From Elephas maximus indicus (Eukaryota > Chordata > Mammalia > Proboscidea > Elephantidae): 64,000 nt of DNA. Shown here one piece after another: positions 49,501 through 61,500 of the stretch (positions within the stretch are counted from its first letter, which is position 1; every line of letters starts with the position of its first letter). The notes under the pieces are model-generated. The model saw only the letters and a list, made by a program, of their open reading frames with translations, was not told the DNA's origin and did not search any database. The stretch lies in contig NC_064826.1 in assembly GCF_024166365.1 (NCBI RefSeq), positions 21,166,001-21,230,000 of the forward strand. The letters are read 5' to 3'. A program made the translations under genes and the position numbers.

Positions 49501-52500
49501 AGAAACAAGCCCTGGAGCCAATGAGAGCAGGGACCACACTCACTTAGCAAAGGGGGTGTGTCTCTGGGGCTTGTTTCCTTCTTCCTCCCCCCACAGGGCC
49601 CAGCCATGTGCTGGACAGACAGTGGGAGAGAGGGGACTTCTGCCTTCCACTGTCACTGCTGAGACCCAGCTCTAAGGGGGCACACACCTGGAGGCTGGTG
49701 ACAGTGAGACGGCGGGCATCATCCGAGAGGGAGGCCACAGGCACCACGAAGGGGCTGTCTGGGATGTGTTCATCGTTGAACTTGATGGAGACCTCATAGT
49801 CACCTGGGGAAGGGAGGCTAGTCAGCCCAGGCCCCAGGATGGGGATGGCAGGGCGATACCACCTCCACCCGGCCTTATCCCAGGACAGACTCTTGGGACC
49901 AGGGATTAGCTCTGGAGACAAACACACATTCCCAGGTGTGTGGGGTGGAGGAAGACAGGGCAGAGAACAAGCAAGGGCCCAGGAGCGGGGGTGTTCTGTA
50001 GCCCCAAGTGTCTTCTATGGTTGGTGAGCGGAAAGCCTGGAAGGTCAGGCAGGCCCAGCCCCCACGCCCAGCATGACACTCACCTGGCTCCTGAACAACA
50101 TAGGAGACGCCACAGGAGCCATCCTTGCGGTCCTCAAATGCAATCTCTGCCTTGCTGGGCCCCTCCACAGCAATGGATAGGCCTCCAGCGCCCGCCTCTC
50201 GGGTCCAAATGCTGAACTCGGCTAGGGATGGGGGCAGGGCAGGGGTGGCTCTTCAGCACCACCCCTGTGACCCCATTGCCCTGGCCCTCTCCCACCACCC
50301 CCCCAGGTCCCCTGCCACTTACCTGGCATGCCAGCCACCCCTCGCTCCAGCCCTGTGCCTCCGGCCCGCACCTTGTGGGCTCCGCCTTCACCCAATGGCC
50401 CAACAGTGAACTGGAAGGGGCTGCCTGGCACGTGCTGGCCACGGTACTTGACAGCAACCGTGTGAGGCCCCATCTCCTGGGGCACAAAGCGCACGCTGTA
50501 CGCACTGTCCTCCCCTTCCACGATCTCCGCAGCTTCTGTCTTGCCTGACGGGCTGGTCACCTGTGCAGCCATGTCCTGAGAGCTGGCCTCACCTGCAGGG
50601 CGTGGGGCTGTCAGGACCACACTGGAGCTGCTCCTGGCCCAGGACTTCTCTTCTCTCCTCCAAAAATCCCCTCCTCTGCTCCAACCAGGTGGCCAGCTGG
50701 TCCTGGCTGACTGCTCCTTCCCCACGCCAACCCAGAGGACAGAGGGCCCTGGCTCCCCGTAAGGACCCCACCCGGCTTGGCTCTCCCCTGCTCACCCTCC
50801 TGCTGCCGGGTGATGCTGCCGAAGGAGCCCAGGCGTTCCCTGCCCAGGAAGTCCCCGAAGACGGCGGGGAAGGGGTCTCCGCCCACCTGGGTGGACTCCT
50901 CCACCCGAACTTCCCGCTTGGTCTCCCCGCCTCGTGTCTTGCTGATCTCTGTGCGCTCTGTGCGTGTGTACGTGTGGCTGCTGCGTGTGAAGGTGCGTGT
51001 CAGGCGCTCCTGGGCTGACACCATCTGGAACCAGTTCCCTGTGGGGTGCAACACCCAAGAGGCGGGGTAGGAGGTGAGGAGGGACCAACCAGGAAGGAGA
51101 CCCCAGGGGCTGCTCTGGAGCCAGGCCCAGCCCTGGCCCACGGGGCTCCTGCCTTGCCCAGGCTCTTCCCAGCTCATACCTGGAATCTTGAGGTTGAGGT
51201 CACAGGTGCTGCCAATGGTGGCGATGGAAGGTGCCTGTCTGCGCCGCGTGATGCTTTCCTTCATGCGGCCCTCGCCAGTGACCTTCACAGTGAAGGGGCT
51301 TCCTGCAGGGAAGAAGAGTGGTCAGGCTCTCAGACTGCCATTGCCAGCCTCCTGGTCTTCCCCGCCTACTGCAGCCCAGAGCCTCACCAGGCACATGCTT
51401 GTCAGCAAACTTGATGTTGATGATGTAGGTGCCAGGCTCTGTGGGGCAGTAGGTGACTTTGCACGTGCCGTCCTCCATGTCCTCACAGTTGATGTCCACC
51501 TTGCTAGGGCCTTCGATACTCAGCCCCAAGCCTCCGTAACCTGGAGGAAAGCGAGGGTCACATCTCCCTCGGTCCCTGCTGCCCACCGCCCTCTGCCACT
51601 CTCCTCTTCTCTGTCTAGACTGTAGGCTCTGCACGGAGTGGGCACCCACTGTGCACAGTAACCACTACTGATGGCTTCAGGGGAGGAGGAGGGTGAGCCA
51701 GGCACTGCCTCTGAGGGCCAGGGGGTAGGTGGTCTGGAAAACTCCCTAAGGCAGGTCTCTAGGACTCCAGGGAGGGCAGGAGAAACAGATGCTCAGGACA
51801 GCTGGACTTTCCCTTAGGAATGACATGGGGACATGCATGCCCCCAGGATGTGAATCCCAAAAGAGACAGAGGCGCAAGTGCAGGGAGGAGGGTCTGGCCA
51901 GGGGGAGCTGGCCAGGGAGAAAGAGGCACCAGCTGACACTGGAGACCCCTCGGGGGCTCTGGGGAAGGTGTACCTGCATTGCGAGTGTCCACGATGAACT
52001 CTGCTACCTGGAAGGTCTGTCCCTCAGACAGGCCTTTGCCCCAGACCCGCACTTTGCTGGCATCCCCGATCTCAGACGGCCCCACGAGGATCTTGAAGGG
52101 GCTGTTGGTGACGTGCTTGCCACTCTTACGCACGCTCACCACGTGCTCCCCCACCTCCTTGGGGGTGAAGGAGATCCCTGTGGAGACGAGGTGTCAGGCA
52201 CGGCCCGGATGTGGCGGAGCGGCCCTTTCCTCCCAGCCTCCCATGCAGCGCCTTGCTCACCGATGTGCCGGTTGGGCAGACGCTTGAGCAGGCAGGGCTC
52301 CTCGTTGCCTGAGGGGGCACGGATGCTGGCGGTTAGCAGGCTCAGGTCGCTCTCCGTGATCTTCAGTGACACGTCTGTGGACGTGCCCACGTTCAGCTGT
52401 GAGGTCCTCATCGAGTCATCCCCTAGAGGGGGTTTGGGAGTCAGGCAGTTGGAACTCCATGTAGGCCCTGCCCTCGTGGGGCTCAGGAGAACTGGCAGGC

Positions 52501-55500
52501 CCTGCCGGACTCAACTGAGGCCTGAGGCCACGTACAGGCACATGGAGCCTGAGGCCTGGGGGAGCGCGGCTTCAGTCCCATGTTAGCTGCCAGAGACCAT
52601 CCTGAGCCCAGTACCCCAACTCTCCTCGGAGACCCTCTGCCGATGCCTCATTTCTGAACATGTCAAACCCTGAAAGGAACCTTTGCGTATTTTAATACTG
52701 ACTCACGTTGTTTTGTGGAAACAAAACACTAGACTGGACCACACAGACCTGAGGTGCAGCCCTGGCTCTTGCCCTGATGAGCGTGTGGCTTCGAGCAAGT
52801 TGCTTAGACTGCTTTCCTTGTCTGTATGGAGAAATCACTAATACTCTGAAGTCTTCTGAAAGCTCCTGCAAACACTAATGAGATCACACGTTTCAAAGCT
52901 TGGGGGCAGTTGAGCGTTTCTCACCTGCTGCAGAGAACACTCTGCGTTTACCCCAAATGACCTCTTCTACCTCGAGGGGCTCTGCCCTCATGTATGGAGT
53001 GACTGAACAGGCTGGGCTTGAAAATACGTTGTATGCCAGGCACATATGTGATGCGTGTGCATATGTGGTGTGTGCACGTGTGTATGCAAGTGTGATGCAG
53101 GCTGCATGTGTGCACCCCACCTGTGATCTTGGCTGTGAAGGGGCTCCCCGGGATGTGCTTGTCGTCAAAGCGCACGATGATGCTGTAGTCTCCGGGAGCT
53201 GTGGGCAGGTAGGACACAGTGCAGGTGCCATCCTTGTTGTCCTTGCAGGTGATCTCTGCCTTGGATGGGCCCTCCACAGCCAGGGACAGACCACCTGTGG
53301 GTGGAGATGGGGGTGAGATAAGAGGTCCTGTCCTCTCCCCAACACCTGGCTGGTCCCCCACCCAGCCCTGTGCCTACAGCTCCCCTCACCTTCCCCAGCA
53401 TCCTTGGTGACAATGGTGAAGGTGGCCGGCTTGTTGACCATGCCGTGGCTTAGGCCTGGCCCGTAGGCACTCACGTGGCGGCTGTTGATGGCGTCCACGT
53501 AGAACTGCAGGGGACTTCCTGGGGGCAGCACAGGGGGAGGGGGCTGGGTCAGTGGTGGGGATGGGCTGCCTGAGTCCACCCTGGAGCCCTAGCACCTCCT
53601 CAGCAGCCTCCTTCCTGAGCCTGTGTCTGTGCCACAGGGACGTGACTTATGGGAATCTGCCTCCCCGCACGGCCCAGCTTGGTGTCTGCACACAGCAGGC
53701 TCTCAAGACGCATTTGTTGGGAGCAGGAAGGCAAGAATGCAATCTCTGCGGGTGACTCCTCTCACCCAGCCCTGCCCCACTCACCAGGGATGTGGTTGCC
53801 GTCGTACTTGATGCCCATGTGGTGCAGGCCTTTCTCGGTGGGTGCATACCTCACCGTGATGGTGCCGTCCTTGTTGTCAGTGATGTTGGGCCGTGCAGTC
53901 TTCCCGGAGGGCATCCGCACCTCCCCTGCCAGGCAGACACGGTTAGCACAGGACCCCAGTTGCCCCCACCGCAAAGCCCCTGCTGGCCCAGGCCCCCCTC
54001 TCCCGTGTGGTTCTGCTTCCACGCAGAGGCCAGGTGCCAGGAGACAGCCTGGGGCAGCAGGCTTGAGGCTGAGTTCCAGCTCTGCCCAGCTTGCTGTGTG
54101 GCCTTGGGTAGTTCCTGTCCCCTCTCTGGCCCCCAGTTTTCATCTCTAAGGTGAGGGTGGGCCTGGAGGAAGGCCCTGGGCAGTACCTGTGAGCTCCCCT
54201 TTCTGCACGGTGAAGGGGATGACCAGGTTGAAGGGTCGCAGCATGGACTCCATGGGCTCCACGGGCACCACGGGCTCCTCGGTGGCCTGTGGCGGGTAAG
54301 AGGGAACGGGCATTAGCTGAGGAAGGCCTGGACGCTTGGCCTGAGCCATGACTGAAGTCAGAGGAAGAGTTCAGGAAGGAAAAAGACGGTTAAAGGTGAA
54401 GCCCGAGCAGGAGAGGCGTGTCAGCTGCGATGGAAGAGGTACATGCCCCGCCCAGGGTCCACCTGTCTAGCTCAGAGGCCACGGCCCCATTCAGAGTCCA
54501 CCTGTCCCACCTGGAGTCCACCTGCCTTGCCCAGGGTCCACCTGCCCAGCCTGGCTCCCTGCTGCTCCCCGAGAGGCCCCAAACAGTGCCCAGCCCTGGC
54601 TGCTGAGGAACAGAAGAAAGAAGTGAAGGAAGGCGAGGGGGAAGAGGGCTCGCCCGGCGGTGGCGGCAGTACCCAGTGCGTGGGGTAGGCACCGGGCCGG
54701 TGAGGGGCGTAGGGCTGGTGCAGCTGCAGCACATCAGAGGGCTCCTCCACGTGGGGCAAGGGGTCACACGCCTGGGGAGGCAAGGCACAGAGGGCACGGG
54801 AGTGGCAGGCCAGCGCACCCAGCTCAAAGGACTGGGACCTGACTCCAGCCTGGGCTGGCCCAAAAATCCAAACTCTGACTCGCGGTGACCACGTGTGTTT
54901 GAGAGTAGAACTGCCGTACAGGGTTTTCATGGCTGTGACCTTTCAGAAGCAGACTGCCAGGTCTTTCTTCCAAGGTGCCTCTGACTAAGTTTGAACCGCC
55001 AAGCTTTTAGTTAGTAGTGTAGCAATTAACTGTTTTTGCCACCCAAGGACTCCTGGGCTGTCCCCACAAAAAACCAAAACCAAACCCATCACCATCAAGT
55101 CAATTCTGACTCATAAAAATGACTCATAAAAAAAAAATAGTGACCCTAAATTCTGGGACCCAAAATCCTGGGGTGCTCACAGGGCAGGATGGATGCCTCG
55201 GGTGCCTCACCCACTGCTTCTTCCTGCAGAGCCACCTCTGGGAACATAAAGCCAGGGACGGTGGGACTGAGGGTCGAGAGGAACATGCTAAGTTCCTCCG
55301 GAGCAGGCTGACCATCAGTGGGGCCACAGGCAGGGTTAGGCTCCCCTCTCGCTTTGGGAGACTTGGTCCTGGAGTATGTGACCCAGAATCATCAGATGTG
55401 GGCTGAGGTCTGTGATTCCGGCTGCTGCCAAGAGGGCCCAGGCCCACCCCCCAGCCCCCATCAAGCCCTGACGTGGCCCAGAGCTTACCAGCACGTGGAA

Positions 55501-58500
55501 GGGGCTGTTGGGGATGTGCTCGCCTCCGAAGCGAATGGTGATGACATACTTGCCCGGCTCGGGCGCTGTGTAGTAGATGTCAAAGGTGCCGTCGTGGTTC
55601 TCAACCACGTCTACATCGAGCTCAGCCCCGTCCGGTGTGGATACCGTGCATGTCACCTTCCCCTTGCCTGCTGCCTTGGCGTCCACTGTGATCACTGTCT
55701 CCTCCCCAATCTGGATACGGGGGCCCAGGCAGGCGCCTGCCACACAAAAGCACCAAGTCAGGGGCCAGTGGGGGCTGTAGCCAGCCCCTCCCTGTTCCCT
55801 GCTGCCCCACGCCACCCAGCCCACAGTGAGAAGAGGAAGGGCACTCACCCAAGCCATGGCCGCCAATGGACACTGGAAAGAAAAAAGAAGGTGAGGCTAC
55901 GTAGCACCCTGGATGGGATGGGAGGGGGTGAGGCTGGTGGGTAGGAGGGGTGAGCTTGCTGACCAGCAGTCCCTTGGGACTAGGCCAGGGACCTGGAGGG
56001 CTTTGACGGGTGCAGGTTGTGAGCAGGGGCAGAGAAAGCCGGGCGGGAGCCCACCTGTGACAAGGCACTTGCTGGCATCCCCCGTGGGCAGGGCGTGAAT
56101 GCGGAAGGGTGAGTAGGGGATCTCATCACCACCGTACTTGATGGTGATGGTGTACCGGCCACTCATGTCCGGCAGGTAGGACACGGTGTACGTGCCGTCC
56201 CCATTGTCTCGAATGTTGGCCTTCTTGGGCTTGCCCTCAGGGTCCTATGAAAGAAGCAGAGGTCGAGGCCTGCCCGAGCCAGGACCAGACCTGGGGGCGG
56301 GGCGGCGTGTGGACTCACCAGGATCTGGACAGTAAGCAGCCCCTCCCCGGCATCCCGGGCATCAATGGTGAACTCCACAGGGAGGCTGGCAGGGATGCCT
56401 GAGGCGTTGAGGCCGGGCCCGCTGGCCCGCACCTTGCTAGCATCGTGGGCTGGAAGCACTTTGATCTTGAAGGGGCTTGAAGGGCAGAGGGGATGGACAG
56501 TTGGCTGGGGGTTAGGAGGGGGCATCCCACCCCATGTTGGGACTAGAGTCCTCCCCACACATGCATGGGCAGGAAGGAAGGGGGCCAGCTTCCATCCTGA
56601 GTCTTGGGAAGGGTCCCTCGGGGGCCGTGTGACAGAGCTTGAGTGTTTCCTCTTCCTTCCCTGGGAGGAGGCTACGGCTTATTCGAGGGCCCAAAGGACA
56701 CCCTCTACCAGCTTGCAGTCCTTTCTCCAAGGTGCTAATTTTGTAGCTTCATGCGCTAAAAGCTCAGCAGGAGGAGAGCCCCTGGGGCTGTGCTACAGGG
56801 CTGTGCTGACTTCAGACTGGAGAACATGAGCAGTCCAGGGAGGAAGCCCCAGGGGAGGCAGAGCAAGCTGGGGCAGCTGGGACAGGGTGAAGCTGAGACA
56901 AGGGCCCTGCAGGTGTGGCCCTGTGGAAGCTCCCCTGGGCTCAGCCATAGCATGGGAGCTATAGCTGGGCCTCACCTGCGTGGCACCTCCTGGTCAGCAT
57001 ACTTCACGGCTACTGTGTAGGGCCCATCAGTGGCAGGGGTGTAGTGGACAGTGTGGGTCCCGTCCCCTTTGTCACGCACCTCCACAGGCTCGGCCACACC
57101 TGGGCAGGGGGGCAGGTCAGCAGAGCCTCCCGGGACCCCATCCCACCTCCCCCCAGCTGCCTCAGACAGTCCATACCTGTAGGGCTCAGCACGGCCACCT
57201 GCAGAGGGGCCCGGCCAGCCTGGCTGCAGTCCACTGTGAAGGTCTGGGGAACCCGGGCCCTGACGCCGGCTCCAAGGCCTGGCCCTGAGCACTTCACCTT
57301 CCCTGGGTCCACCACATCCTTCACCGGTACCCTGAATGGGCTCCCTGCAAGGAGAAGGGCATCAGCCTCACCCACCTACCTAGGGGGGCCTCCCTGACGC
57401 CGAGAGACCAATCCAGGACTGGGAGAGCTCCTCCCACAGGCAGGCCAGAGCAACATGTAAAATGCTTAGGAACTTGCTAAGAAAACAAACAAGAAAAAAT
57501 GAACTTGGCTGCATACTGAGGCTGGGCAGGCCTCATTCATTTGGGCTATAGGCCTGGAAAGAAAGGCCTTCCTAAATCAGTAACATGTTAAAAATGGACT
57601 ATTTCAAAAGAACATACATTTTTGATGTTGTGGCTGATATAATTTTAAAAAAAGAGAAATTAGGTAAGTTATGGGGAGAAAAAAAAAAAATGGGGAGAGA
57701 ATGTCCAATTTCAGTAGGCCTGGATTATGCAGTTACTGAAGAAGGGACCCCTCCCAGCTCTGCCCTGCAAGGGAGCAGGGAGATGGGGGTTCTCTGCTGT
57801 GCAGACACTGAGGACAGAGGCCAGGAAGGCTGTCCTCACCTGGACAGTGTCTGAGGGACCTGCACAACCAAGGTCACATCCCAGGCAGGGACTAGGACGC
57901 CAGAGCTCAGCCTCTTGGGGTGATTTGGAGGGGCTGTGGCAGCAGCAACCACGCCCTGGCTCCAGACTCTACCCTCAGGACTCACGCCTCCCCCTCCATG
58001 CCCTCCCCCCTGCCTGGGCTGGTGCCCAGCCCTGCTTCTGGGGGGTCCTCTCTTCCAACCTCCACATCCAGCCTCCTTCCAGTTCCCTTCTCACTGAGCA
58101 GATGCCCTGCCACCCTCTCTTCCCTGGCCCTCTCTGCACACCTGGGATGGGCCGCCCCCCGAAGGTGATATTGACATCGTAGTCTCCGGGGGTGAAGGGG
58201 ATGTACTCCACAGTGCAGCTGCCATCCTTGTTGTCCTTGCAGGACATCTTAGCTTCTGAGGGGCCCTCAATGGCCAGGCCCAGGCCTCCGGTGCCAGCTC
58301 CCCTGCAAGACGACAGACCCTCAGCTCAGCGAGGACCAGTGAATGGGGAGGAGGAAAAGGAGGGCAGGCCACTGGGAGGCCAGCTGAAGAGGGCTGGGCT
58401 ACAGAGGTTGACCTGGGACACTGGGGAAGGTTTGTCCCTGCGTCAGCCTTTGAGAGAGGATGAGGTGGGGGTGAGGTGCACACAGAAGGACAAAGAGGCA

Positions 58501-61500
58501 GGGTGCTCTCAGTCTCAGGGTCAAGGTCGAGAAGGAAAGCATACCTGGTCTCCACAGTGAAGCGGTTGGCCTTGTTGACCAAGCCGCCCTCCAGGCCTGG
58601 CCCAAAGGCCCGGACTCTGGTGGGGTCGCAGCCCTCTGTCACGCCCACTCGGAAGGGGCTCTTGGGTACAGCTACGTCATCATACCGCACCTCCACCAAG
58701 TGCACACCTGGAGACCAAGGCACATAGTCAGTGGTGAGGGGTGCACCCACCCAGCCCTGCCCGCCCCAGAATGCTGTGACCCAGACCCCTTGTCCCCCAG
58801 GCGGCCCCTCACCCTCTTCGTAGGCCGTGTACTGCACTCTGTAGGTGCCATCTCCATTGTCTGTCACGTAGGTGTCCGTCTTGGCGCCCGAGGGATTGAG
58901 CACGCGCGCCGTCACATGGTTCCCTCCCATGGCTGTTAGGGATCTTGCATCCACAGTGAACTCGGTGGTCACCTCACGCAGGACACCTGGGTCCCAGGAG
59001 AGGAGAGCTCAGTGTGGCGTGGGGGCAGCCCTCACAGATGCTCACCCCACCCCAGGGCTGCCCTTCCCCTCAGCTTGCTAGCTTCCAGCTGAGCTCCAGC
59101 CACCCGCTCTCTCCCCTGGGAGCTCCCAGACCCTGGTCCACAGCTTCTGCCTTAACACCAGTGCCACACGGTGACATCCTGTTCACCTCAGCCTCCCCCA
59201 AAAGGCTGTGGGCCCTAGAGGGTAGGTTTGGGTCTCACATTGCTCTGCACCAGCCCCCAGCCCAGCACATGGACATTCACACCTAACTGGACTGAGTGGA
59301 CTATCTCCTGCCACCCTCTCCCTCGGCACCCTCTACAGCAGTGTTCTTAGCTTTTTTGGATCCAAAACAAAAAACACCAAACCAGCTGAGGTGAAGTTGA
59401 TCCCAACTCATGGAGACCCCATGTTAGAACTGTGCTCCATAGGGTTTTCAGTGGCTGATTTTTTTGAAGTAGATCGACAGGCCTTTCTTCCAAAGGCACC
59501 TCTGGGTAGATCTGAACCACCAACCTTTCACTTAGTACGTTAGTAGCAACTCCTTGTTTTGGACCAGTTACCCCTTAATCTGATGAAAGTGGAGGATCTT
59601 CCCAGAAAACGCCCGTGGGTAGACATAATTGGGTCACAAGAGCAGATTCGAGTTTCCCCTTCACGCCCTGCCCTTCCCCTGGGCTTCTCCTCCGAACTGT
59701 CTGAGCCCCTCAGGACTCTGGAGCTTCCCCTAGGTCCCTTCCTTTGCTCCACTGCTTCCTGAGCCCTCAGCCCCTCCTCTCACTCACCATGTGGCTCCAC
59801 ACCAGGTCCAAAGACCTTGATGCCGCTGGTGTCAACGGCAGGCTGCACGTGGACGCGGGTGGGGAACTTGGGCACGGGGTGCCCGCCATACTTGATAGTG
59901 ATGGTATAGGTGCCAGGGAAGGCGGGGCTGTAGGTGATGTGGTAGGTGCCGTCAGCGTTGTTGTGGATTAGCACCTCAGCCTTGACGCCGGCGTCCGAGA
60001 GGATCTCAATGGTCAGCTCAGCCTCACCCGCCTCCGAGCAGTCCACAGTGAAGGTGGCCGCCTCGCCAACCTTGCCACGCTCCAGGCCTGGCCCACTGGC
60101 CCGCACCTTGCTTGGGTCGAACACGGGCCGGATGGTGGCCTTAAAGGGTGAGCCAGGGATGTGGGTTTCAGCGAACAGGATGTTGATGGTGTACTCGCCT
60201 GGCTCTGTAGGCAGGTAGCTGACGGCACATGAGCCGTCACCATTGTCCTGGCACTCGATCTTGGCCTCGCAGGGACCCTCCACGGTCAGCCCCAGGCCAC
60301 CTGTGCCTGCCCCCTTGGTGTCGATGGAGAATGGTGCTGGGGTGCCCACCAGCCCGCCCTTGAGACCAGGGCCATAAGCACAAACCTGGGGGGAGAAGCA
60401 GGGTATGTGGGTCCCCTACACCTGGCTGCTCCCATGCCCCACCCTCTTTCTAGCTCCCCACCCAGCTAAGCCCCTTCAGACATAGCAGCTACTTCAGACT
60501 GACTACTTCGTGTTACTCCTTATAACAAGTCCAGGTGAGGAAAAAGAGGCAGAGAGAGAGAAAGAATCTGTCCAGTTAGTGGATCTGATACTCAAGACCA
60601 GCCTGGCTCCAAGACTGGGCTCTTAATCACAAAGATGTCTCAGGGCAGGTCCTGGTTACCCTGGTACACAAGTCCTTTTGGCTTCTGTCCCCGTGATTCA
60701 CCCATCCCCACACCAACCACCTGCCTCCACCAGCCCTGTCTCCTCACCTTGGAGGGGTCAGGCGGCAGGACACCCTCCACGGTGAAGGGGCTGCCAGGTA
60801 CCAGGTGGCCATCGTAGGTGATATCCACCTTGTAGGGGCCCTCCTCAGGGGGCATGTAGCGCACAGCCTGGGTGTCAGCCCCACCCCCAGGCTCCAGCTT
60901 ACAGGGGATGGGCCGTCTTGAGGGTGAAGTCATCCGGACATCCAGCTGGCCCTGACCGCCAGCCCCGCGTGTGGTCACAGAGAATGCCTGCTCTTGCCCC
61001 ACAGCCACCTCTGCAGAGGGGACAGGGTGCACCATGAGCAGACCCCAGCCCACCCTACCCCAGCAACCCTCACTCCCAGGGCAGCTCTTGCTCCACTTAC
61101 TGCTGTTGAGGCCTTGAACTTTGACTTTGCTGAGGTCCAGTGGGGGTGCCACATTCACCACAAAGGGGCTCTTGGGAACAGGGTCCCCACCATAAGTGAC
61201 TGTCACAGCCATGTTGCCCTATTGGGTACAAGAGTAGGTCAGAACTGGGTGGCTCAGACACAGTCCAGCACTGTCCCTTTGGCTTAGAGGTCCAGAGCAA
61301 GAGAGAGGACAGGGAAGCAGCAAAGGGGCCAAGGATGCAGAATGGGTCCCACGAGATGCGAGGGAGGAGACCGGGCCCCAGGCTGGCCAGGACAGGTGGG
61401 GTGGGTGGGGGACACACCTGCTGGACAGCCGTGTACTTGACCGTGTAGGAGTAGTCGTGGTTGTCGATGATCTCAAAGTCCCGCACAGCCTCACCCTTGG

